The notes under the pieces: generated by a model
What the model was told of the DNA's origin: nothing
The model's input: only the letters and a program-made list of their open reading frames with translations
The model's database searches: none
NCBI RefSeq assembly: GCF_036588685.1
Contig: NC_086378.1
Location: forward strand, 15,355,578-15,419,577
Source: Mytilus trossulus
Lineage: Eukaryota; Mollusca; Bivalvia; Mytilida; Mytilidae
Reading direction: 5' to 3'
DNA: 64,000 bases
Made by a program: the position numbers and the translations under genes
Part shown: in pieces, positions 55,741 to 64,000 of the stretch
Layout of the letters: each line of letters begins with the position of its first letter
Position numbering within the stretch: position 1 is the stretch's first letter

Positions 55741-57194
55741 GGCGGATGCACCAAGGTATATAAAAAAGGAGAGTGCAAGAAATGTTTTGTCGACACGCAT
55801 GCTCCAGCATACAAGAATAAAACCAGTTTAGAAGTTTATAGTACTAATCTAAATCATGTTTGGCGTTTTCCATTGATGAAGGCCCTTGAAGGAGTATTTC
55901 GATCTCTGAACTAGATTCGTTTCAATAAATCCGTCAGAGCAAAACGGAAAACATTTGGTATCATTTTTACAAGCTTCACGTGATTCGGAAATTACTTTTA
56001 ATAGCTACGCTTATGCCCAAATGTTTTTTTAAAATAGGATTTTTAGAACATAATAACAAAGTGACATAAAATGTGGCGACATTTTGTCAGTTTATTTTGT
56101 TTATTCTGATCTTATTATATAAAAAAAAATGTTTTCAACTTCGAAGATATTGGCGTTCAAAGCAAATATTTTTTTATTTTTTTATTCTTACTCCCCGATT
56201 TATATATTTTAAACGAGGAGACGAATAATACTAAAAAGATCAAAAATTAAAGTAAATTAGAGGAACAAAAAGATACCGACAAAAGACAAACCAAACCATA
56301 AAACACCGCACAAAAAACTAATCTAAAAGATGGAAAACATGAATCAGATGACGATGTTTGTCATTGAAATTATACCAATCATGAGTTATTAATTAAAACT
56401 GACTATAACTGTAAACGACTTTCCTTAGATATGTCGATGTTAATAGACGGTACTTCTAAACGATTAGGTTAAATACTAAAATATCAGGAATGAAATGTTG
56501 ATCGTGCTTTTATGTACATTTACTGTACATACAAATTTGTTTGTTAAACCTAACTGATAATTAACTAAACGAGGATACATTTACATCAAAATCATTTAGA
56601 AATTCAATCTTTTCGCCTTCCTTTACTACACTGATACAGTATCCATCTTCTGATCACACAGTCGCATATCTTTATGACACATCTATCATGTCTATAGTGA
56701 TATTCAATATTTTTATACCTTGTATATATTTTTTTTAATTCATCTATTCGGAGCATACTAGGTCAGTTTGACTTTAAATTTGTTTCTTTAACATATTTAA
56801 TGCACAGTCAACACTTTTATTTTGAATGATGAACATTTTAGCTGTTGATTTATAACTTCTGGATATGGAGTCAAACTTGAACCTGTAAGATATATATAAA
56901 TCAGAAATAAAAAAAAAGGCAGCACATGCCGAAAACAAGAGCCTAATTTTTAACCGTGTTACAATAATATGTTTATCTTTGAATTCATTTGTATCAAATC
57001 TGCACACGTAATTCAATCGTGTAATCTAAGCAACTGATGTATGGAGTTGTCAGGGAGATTTTAATACATAAATTTGAAACATGAAATGTTAGCCTTACTG
57101 TTTTATTATATCAAATAAAAACTGCATTTTTAATAATTAAGATTGCATTGTATTGAACTGTTCATTTTCCTTAATTATGAGGGGGAGGATAGGG

Positions 57195-57450
57195 GGGTAC
57201 CCTTCTCCCATCCCTCTTCTCCTTTCTCCTACCCCTCTTCTCCTTTCTACCACCCCTCTTCTCCTTATTTTTTTTTAATTTACCGGAAAAAAGAGAGATA
57301 TTTTATTTTTTCATATTTTATTTTTTTCTCCAACTTTTTCTCCTTTCTCCCAGCCTTCCTCTCCTTTCTCCTACCCCATTCTCCTTTCTCCCGCCCCTTT
57401 CTCCTTTCTCCTACCCCCTTTCTCCCTGTCTCCCTTACCCCTGTCCTCCC
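57195..57450. repeat. Pyrimidine-strand minisatellite
   Basis: Repeats of TTCTCCTTTCTCC(C/T)(A/G)CCCC, interrupted by ATTTTTTTTTAATTTACCGG and a T-rich block. One strand is almost pure pyrimidine, so it could form triplex (H-DNA). Repeated at 59235-59490 with fewer and altered units. Confidence 0.8.
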
Positions 57451-57754
57451 CCTCAATTATCGCTTCACTTAAAAGGTTGATGTGTAGTTGAAATTAACAT
57501 AAAAATGGAACTCTTCATTAGAGAAATAAAAAATTACATAAGTTGGTATATTTCAATTAATTGATTGATTATCTTTATTTCTTCCATATATATATATGAA
57601 GATTTGACGATTTATATTATAAGAACACCATCAAACATATTACACAAACATATTTACTTTGTTTGTCTTGTATTAGTTTTAATTTTAGTTACTTGTGTAC
57701 AATTTGGAGTTTATTGTGGCCTTCCTTATCACTGAATTAGTATATGTATTTGTT

Positions 57755-57895
57755 CAGGTGACAGCTGAAGGACGACTCCGGGTGTGGGAATTTCTCGCTG
57801 CATTGAGGACCTGTTGGTGACCTTTAGCTGTTGTCTGATCTATGGTCAGGTTGTTGTCTCTTTGACACATTCCCCATTTCCATTCTCAATGTTAT
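57755..57895 (+). repeat. Dispersed repeat (GGTTGTTGTCTC family), copy 1
   Basis: GACAGCTGAAGGACGACTCC through GGGAATTTCTCGCTGCATTG to GGTTGTTGTCTCTTTGACAC and CCATTCTCAATGTTATAT. Part of the duplicated unit, so it predates the duplication. Confidence 0.8.
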
Positions 57896-58861
57896 ATTAC
57901 ATATTCTAAACAACAGTTACATCTATGTATAACACCAATCAAAAAAGGATAAATATAGATACAGAATTATATAAAATATAATCGAAACAAAAATCTATTA
58001 TTCAACAATTTTCAAACAGGAACAACATTAGTTGAGATCAAATATGTGTCTTTAAACATATAATCTTCTATGTGGCACATCAAGAGGCTCCACATCAGCA
58101 TTTAGAGTGTTTATGGTTAGTTTTTATACTGTCTTCCAAGTAACGACTCTAAAACTTCGTCATCGTTTTGATTAAAGAAACGAACGGAATCTTTAAAGTC
58201 AAGAATATGAACTATCTTGTAGAACATTTCTGTTCAAATTTGTAAAAGGGATGTTTATAGTTTGTTTATAGTGTGAAACTTCTTGATATTTGTGAGATGT
58301 TAAATCAAAGACAATTTTATCACTTTAAAAACAGTAACAGTAAACACCGCACAAAAAACTAATCTAAAAGATGGAACACATCAATCAGATGACGATGTTT
58401 GTCATTGAAATTATACCAATCATGAGTTATTAATTAAAACTGACTATAACTGTAAACGATTTCCTTAGATATGTCGATGTTAAAAGACGGTACTTCTAAA
58501 CGATTAGGTAAATTACTAAAATATCAGGAATGAAATGTTGATCGTGCTTTTATGTACATTTACTGTACATACAAATTTGTTTGTTAAACCTAACTGATAA
58601 TTAACTGAAAGAGGATACATTTACATCAACATCATTTAGAAATTCAATATTTTCGCCTTCCTTTACTACACTGATACAGTATCCATCTTCTGATCACATA
58701 TTTGCATATCTTTATGACACATCTATCATGTCTATAGTGATATTTAATATTTTTATACCTAGTATATGTTTTTTTTATTTTCATCTATTCAGAGCATACT
58801 AGGTCAGTTTGACTTTAAATTTGTTTCTTTAACATTTTTAATGCACAGTCAACACTTTTAT

Positions 58862-59056
58862 TTAGAATGATGAAAGTTTTAGCTGTTGATTTATATCTTC
58901 TGGATATGGAGTTAAACTTGAACCTGTAAGATATATATAAATTACAAATAAAAAAGAGGCAGCACATGCCCAAAACAAGAGCATAATTTTCAAACGTGTT
59001 ACAATAATATGTTTATCTTTGAATTCATTTGTCTCAAATCTGCACACGTAAGTCAA
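58862..59056 (-). CDS. Duplicated ORF with one membrane segment (copy 2, intact frame)
   Basis: On the - strand an ATG opens 64 codons: basic start (RFETNEFKDKHIIVTRLKIM), hydrophobic LLFWACAASFLFVIYIYLTG, then SSLTPYPEDINQQ, TAA. This resembles the N-terminus of a type II membrane protein. In copy 1 (56774-57016) an extra T in the T run shifts the frame inside the membrane segment. No further exons seen; the function is unknown. Confidence 0.3.
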   Translation of the reverse strand: MTYVCRFETNEFKDKHIIVTRLKIMLLFWACAASFLFVIYIYLTGSSLTPYPEDINQQLKLSSF

Positions 59057-59784
59057 TCATGTAATCTAATCAACGGATGTATGGAGTTGTCAGGGAGATT
59101 TTAATACATAAATTTTTAACATGAAATGTTGGCCTTACTGTTTTATTATATCAAATAAAAACTGCATTTTTGATAATTAAGATTGCATTGTATTGAACTG
59201 TTCATTTTCCTTAATTATGAGGGGGAGGATAGGGGGGTACCCTTCTCCCTTCTCCCATCCCTCTTCTCATTTCTCCTACCCTCTTCTCCTTTCTCCCACC
59301 CCTCTTCTCCTTATTTCATTTTTTTTAATTTACCGGCAAAAAGAGAGATATTTTATTTTTTCATATTTTATTTTTTTCTCCAACTTTTTCTCCTTTCTCC
59401 CAGCCTTCCTCTCCCTTCTCCTACCTCTTTCTCCTTCTCCTACCCCCTTTCTTGCTGTCTCCCTTACCCCTGTCCTCCCCCTCAATTATCGCTTCACTTA
59501 AAAGGTTGATGTGTAGTTGAAATTAACATAAAAATGGAACTCTTCATTAGAGAAATAAAAAAGTAGACAAGTTGGTATATTTCAATTAATTGATTGATTA
59601 TCTTTATTTCCTCCATATATATATGAAGATTTGACGATTTATATTATAAGAACACCATCAAACATATTACACAAACATATTTACTTTGTTAGTCTTGTAT
59701 TAGTTTTAATTTTAGTTACTTGTGTACAATTTGGAGTTTATTGTGGCCTTCCTTATCACTGAATTAGTATATATATTTGTTCAG

Positions 59785-59930
59785 GGGCCAGATGAAGGAC
59801 GCCTCCGGGTGTGGGAATTTCTCGCTGCATTGAAGACCTGTTGGTGACCGACCTTCTGCTGTTGTCTGATCTATGGTCGGGTTGTTGTCTCTTTGGCACA
59901 TTCCCCATTTCCATTCTCAATTTTATATTA
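59785..59930 (+). repeat. Dispersed repeat (GGTTGTTGTCTC family), copy 2
   Basis: Copy within the second duplicated unit; GGCCAGATGAAGGACGCCTC through GGTCGGGTTGTTGTCTCTTT. It has a 4-base insertion (GACC) relative to copy 1 in the GTGACCGACCTTCTGC segment. Confidence 0.8.
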
Positions 59931-60389
59931 CATATTCTAAACAACAGTTACATCTATGTATAACAACAATCAAAAAAGGATAAATATAGTTACAGAATTT
60001 TATAAAATATAATCGAAAAACAAACTCTATTATTCAACAATTTTCAAACAGGAACAACATTAGTTGAGATCAAATATGTGTCTTTAAACATATAATCTGC
60101 TATGTGGCACATCAAGAGGCTCCACATCAGCATTTACAGTTTTTATGGTTAGTTTTCATACTGTCTTCCAAGTAACGACTCTAAAACTTCGTCATCGTTT
60201 TGATTAAAGAAACGAACGGAATCTTTAAAGTCAAGAATATGAACTATCTTGTAGAACATTTCTGTTCAAATTTGTAAAAGGGATGTTTATAGTTTGTTTA
60301 TAGTGTGAAACTTCTAGATATTTGTGAGGTGTTAAATCAAAGACAATTTTATCACTTTAAAAACAGTAAATAATAATAGCTGCACATCA

Positions 60390-60800
60390 TCTCATCATAG
60401 ATACCAGGGTTAAATTTTGAATATACGCCAGACGTGCTTTTCGTTTCCAAAAGACTCATCAGTGAATCCAAAAAATATGTGCCGCTCGAATTCCCCAAAA
60501 AGTTTAAAACACCAAATAAAGTACGAAGTTGAAAAGCATAGAAGACCAAATTTCCTAAAAGGTTTGCCAAATTCAGCTAAGGTAAACCATTCCTGAGGTA
60601 GACAAGCCTAAGAATTTCAATAATTCAAAAGTTATGTAAACAGTTAATCTATAAATATGACCATATCAATGATAGGTCATGTCAGCAATGAAGTGCTGAC
60701 TAATGGTCTGGTGATACCCTCTGGGAATTAAAACTCCACCAGCAGTGCATTGACCCAGTGATTGTAAATATACTCATCACAGATACCAGGATTAATTTTT
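60390..60800 (-). repeat. Dispersed repeat (GCGTCTGGCGTA family), minus orientation
   Basis: The reverse complement reads CAGCACTTCATTGCTGACAT, then TTGGTGTTTTAAACTTTTTG, CACTGATGAGTCTTTTGGAA and CGTCTGGCGTATATTC, and ends AACCCTGGTATCTATGATGA. A partial second unit (CATCACAGATACCAGGATTA) follows at 60775-60800. Confidence 0.7.
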
Positions 60801-61238
60801 TCATATACGAATACATATAGACCTTTTTTGTACATTAGCATGCATTCTGCCGAGAAAAAAAACACATATAGATTTATCTTTATATAAGCATTCATTCGCA
60901 CATCTGCCGTCGGCAGTATTTTTTTTTACAAAAGTAATCAAAACAAAAAGGCAATGCTCTCTTCGAAAAAGAGTCTGGAACAATGCATTTCGCAGCATTT
61001 TCTTTTCATGATTAACAATTAAAAAAAATAATCCTTGGTCAAGAAGTAAATCAATGCTGTTTGTTTTCGTTAATCTATTCTGTTGTAATAGATGAGATCG
61101 CTCGCAGATACGAGAAAACAATGACATATTTGAATAATTAGTTTTGGCAGCGTAACAGCTATCAGAACACTTAGACTTAAATCTAAATAAAAGGGATGCA
61201 CCTTCAACAGGCATTATAATATATAACTGCACGTACAT
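60801..61238 (-). CDS. Unassigned 145-codon open frame
   Basis: The longest clean ATG-to-stop frame on the - strand here. The peptide is basic with several Cys (KSKCSDSCYAAK, RICERSHLLQQNRLTK, then DLLLDQGLFFLIVNHEKK). I recognise no domain. An in-frame TGA precedes the ATG. It may be a relic of a repeat-encoded protein or chance; there is no paralogue in the window. Confidence 0.25.
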   Translation of the reverse strand: MYVQLYIIMPVEGASLLFRFKSKCSDSCYAAKTNYSNMSLFSRICERSHLLQQNRLTKTNSIDLLLDQGLFFLIVNHEKKMLRNALFQTLFRREHCLFVLITFVKKNTADGRCANECLYKDKSICVFFLGRMHANVQKRSICIRI

Positions 61239-63600
61239 CGCAATAACGAAACTATTGAATCAGGAATAGCATTTTGGAAATGTGTGTATGATCGAGTTAT
61301 TCTTAAAGACAGAAATATTTGAAATAGTCTGATTGGAACAGGCAGAAACAGTGATTATTGTATGTAGGTATATCAGTAAGGGCATTCAGATTAAACACTT
61401 AAGTCAAATCAAACAAGAAAGTAATATGGGAACTTTTTTTTAAAATTATTCAATTGACTTTAAAAAGAAAATTTAAAATAACTCTTTGAAGTTTAGATTA
61501 TTTTTAACTGCAAGATCTGATTAAAAAAGTGTCCTTGAAATGAACAAAATGTTGTTTACAAATACTCATTTCGGATGGTCAACCGAGATGTCGCTTTAAA
61601 GATAAATATTTCGTACTTGACATCGCGTTTAAATAAAATATGGATGAACATAAAAAAAAAATGGATTATGAACACAGGAAACGAATTATTTTTAATATTC
61701 TGATATCAAATATTTTCATTTTAAGTGTCAAAATTGAAGAAGAATATATTAAAAATCCATTATTAAACCACTCAAATGTTATTTTACATTTTCTGATCTT
61801 ATCGTTTTTGATGTACAATTACGACAGTATTGCCTGAATACATTTTCCGCCAGTGATCAAAAACTTGGATTGGTACATATACAAACAACATACCCTGGTA
61901 TCATTTCCAGTTGAACTGCATAAAACAAGGTAAGTTACCCATTTTTGTTTTACATATTAGCATCAAAACTTATATTATGGGGCAATATAACGATACTTAG
62001 TCGTAAAATGAAATATTTCATGCCTGAAAACGATGTACATGGGCTCAATAATTTTTTATAACCGTTTGATTTCCATTAAAATGCTATTTAATTTATGAAA
62101 TACAATGAGACCGCATACGTATTTCGTATAATTCATATTCTGTCGGTGTTACATGTTCATGCAACCCACTATTTAAACCTCAAAGTACAATTTTTTTTTT
62201 TATCAAAAAATGAAATTCAATAAACCCAAAATCAGAAACCAGTATTTTTGCATCGTTTTGGATTGTAAATGCAAAAAGAATTTCATGAATGCGACACAAT
62301 AAATGTTTAACCCCACATAATGCTTTGGACTTTTTCAAAGTGTATATAATAGCTTAGTAAGAGAACCTCCCTCCCTGGATCCGCTAATGAGCTATATGTG
62401 TCCTGTCGAGATCGTTTTTTATTCAACTAAACACATTATTGCTATACCCGCTTAACCCGAGAATCTGTCCCGTTTAAACTATTGACGTCATTCAACATCA
62501 CTTATCCATTGTGGCGTCAGATATTTCCTTTTCTGACGGGAAATTTAGTGATGTCCAGTTATGGCGGAAAAAAAGCGATACGGTTTATTTCGCTTGAATA
62601 ACAGTTTTATTCACGACTATGAATACTTTACAGGTTTTCAGCACAAACGAAGACCATTTTCCTTGTTATTCACTTAAAACTCTACGGAAACGTAAAGGCG
62701 TTTTACAAATTTTTTTTCAAAGAAAATAAAAAACCAGCCCCCCCCCCTCCAAAAAAACCCCAACAACCCCTAAAATAAAAATCAAAGAAACTGAAAAGTC
62801 TTTCTTTAAAGCGTATTTAAATTTAAAATAAAAAAGCCATATTGCTATATTAAAAACGCCGCATATGCTGATTGTTGTCAGTTGCTTTTAAATGTTTTGA
62901 TTTCTTCTGTGTTCCCTTCCCTGGGGTTATTACGGTGAAGAATGAAGAGCTAAACTTGATAATCTGCATTTCAATGTACCTCATACATGTAGTTGAAGGA
63001 GCTGCATTATGGCTTCGGAAAATGTCATATATACGCGACTAGCTACGAAAAGGTATGCTTTCATATATTTAAAAAAAAAGGTATAGTTTGTCATGATGTT
63101 TGCCATTTTTCTTCGTAAATTACTTATAAATAGCTTAACCACCTTCTTATTCTACCAAGTATAAAATCCTTCATACGTTATCCTCAAAATATATTTACTT
63201 ATACTCATTTAATTACAAATTGATATATACTTAACATCGGTTATTTTCAAATTATTAAATACTTACCCTTTATTATTTTCAAACTATTATATAACTATTT
63301 TTACTCATATAGAGAAAAAACCACTAATCATATTCCGTATAAAAGCGCTCTATATGCTAGGCTTTATATTTGTTTCGAAAACAAAGTACTGTCTATAATC
63401 AAATGCCAATATGAAAAGCTAAAAAACAAATGGACAACAACTGTCATATTCCTAACTTGGTACAGGCATGTTCAGTTTGGTTATAAACTGAGATTCATAG
63501 CAATACAGGAATAAATCTGATATTTATTATTATATATTCGTTTACAAGCCTTGCAACGGAAAAAGAAAAACATACCACCAGTAAACATAACTGATATTAT
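61239..63600. other. Non-coding region before the right-edge gene
   Basis: No exon supported. There is a C-run/A-rich patch (CCCCCCCCTCC) at about 62740 and TGACGTCA-like words near 62485-62515. Confidence 0.4.
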
Positions 63601-63624
63601 TGTAGGTTGAACTAAAGAAATACA

Positions 63625-63778
63625 ATGCTTGCCATTCTATTACTGTTTGCTCTGGCAGTAGGAACTGTATCAACGGGACCAGTTGACAAGAGATGTGCTG
63701 GTATGGATTCAGCATGCTGTTCCATTCAGGATGGTACACTAGTCCTGGATCTGAGGGACGCCCGTTGTCAAACGCAAA
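63625..63778 (+). CDS. First exon of a probable secreted Cys-rich protein (runs off the edge)
   Basis: An ATG at 63625 opens a clear signal peptide (MLAILLLFALAVGTVST), then GPVDKR, a possible proprotein cleavage site, and a Cys-containing segment (RCAGMDSACCSIQDGTLVLD, RDARCQTQT). A usable donor (ACAA-GTAAAA) follows near 63781, otherwise the frame stops at 63829-63831. The short peptide, signal sequence and double Cys suggest a secreted protein continuing in exons to the right of the window. I cannot name it. The exact exon end is uncertain by a few bases. Confidence 0.55.
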
Positions 63779-64000
63779 CAAGTAAAAGAGGCAAGCCTAT
63801 AAGAGTAATTGTGCCTTTTATAATAGTCTGATACAATTTTATTTAAAGAATTATAAATCTAAAATTATAAATTATAGAAAATGTTCTGAATATTTTATCA
63901 TTTTTGTTTATAGCATTATGCTTAGATCTCCGTGTAACCAATAAACAAAAGATGTGAAAACTTGAGATATGCAGCGTAAAATTTCCGAAGCTATCATACC

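Larger units (their letters stand above)
56301..58341. repeat. Tandem duplication, copy 1 (about 2.04 kb)
   Basis: From AAACACCGCACAAAAAACTA to AACAGTAACAGT. It aligns nearly base for base with 58342-60368 at an offset of 2040-2041. It contains a - strand ORF region (56774-57016), a pyrimidine-rich minisatellite (57195-57450) and a GGTTGTTGTCTC repeat (57755-57895). Confidence 0.9.
58342..60368. repeat. Tandem duplication, copy 2 (about 2.03 kb)
   Basis: Starts AAACACCGCACAAAAAACTA directly after copy 1 and ends CACTTTAAAAACAGTAA. The junction between copies carries CAGTAACAGTAAA, a short overlap suggesting microhomology-mediated or unequal exchange. Confidence 0.9.

Noticed and set aside
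57143..57472. Pro/Ser/Phe-rich open frames in the pyrimidine-rich blocks (also 59183-59509)
   Set aside because: Frames arise from the TTCTCC repeat; several overlapping frames are open at once, which is a mark of low-complexity DNA.

Overview
The window looks like nuclear DNA of a marine bivalve, most probably a mussel (Mytilus-like). It is AT-rich and intron-rich. It is packed with short dispersed repeats that I recognise as typical of mussel genomes, such as the families with GACTATGCGGTATGGGCTTT, CGAAACGCGCGTCTGGCGTA and GGTTGTTGTCTCTTTGACAC. The species call is inference; no ribosomal, mitochondrial or other marker gene is present. Most of the sequence is transposon relic and intron.

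Two pairs of split genes stand out; all exons were found by reading splice sites, matching phases and comparing paralogues. Pair A/B is on the + strand (A 5.3-9.3 kb, B 21.6-30.0 kb). Each gene encodes a hydrophobic N-terminal segment, a coiled-coil ectodomain with N-glycosylation sites and one central Cys, a transmembrane helix, and an alpha/beta cytoplasmic domain of about 145 residues. That domain has the strand/helix order of a small Rossmann-like signalling domain (TIR-like by inference only). The four visible exons have the same phases in both copies. The cytoplasmic part is nearly unchanged while the coiled coil has diverged strongly. Pair C/D is on the - strand (C 33.0-36.5 kb, D 41.8-48.4 kb). 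Each encodes a Cys-containing, heavily glycosylated extracellular domain (possibly CUB-like), linker exons, one transmembrane helix and a short acidic tail with a PGDG motif. An orphan exon at 38.3 kb may be a remnant of a third member. The first, start-codon exons of A, B, C and D were not securely found. A tandem cluster of receptor-like genes is the main biological content; an immune role is a hypothesis.

Layout: 0-1.6 kb, non-LTR retrotransposon end with one nonsense codon; 2.5-5.1 kb, small repeats, a hairpin and a CCGTT-rich transposon fragment; 5.3-10.7 kb, gene A and its 3' flank with a 67-bp minisatellite; 11-12.7 kb, Penelope-like relic; 15.1-18.8 kb, a composite tandem-repeat element split by two insertions; 19.4-21.2 kb, MITEs; 21.6-31.7 kb, gene B, whose third intron is inflated by a minisatellite, a CCGTT-rich transposon and a MITE; 33-36.5 kb, gene C with a long-TIR MITE in an intron; 37-40.4 kb, repeats and a second Penelope-like relic; 41.7-48.4 kb, gene D; 49.8-54.2 kb, a non-autonomous LTR retrotransposon with a Gag fragment and a zinc-finger ORF; 54.2-55.7 kb, a second non-LTR relic; 56.3-60.4 kb, a 2.04-kb tandem duplication; 63.6 kb, the first exon of a probable secreted-protein gene running off the right edge.

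No tRNA, rRNA, CRISPR or prokaryotic feature was seen.
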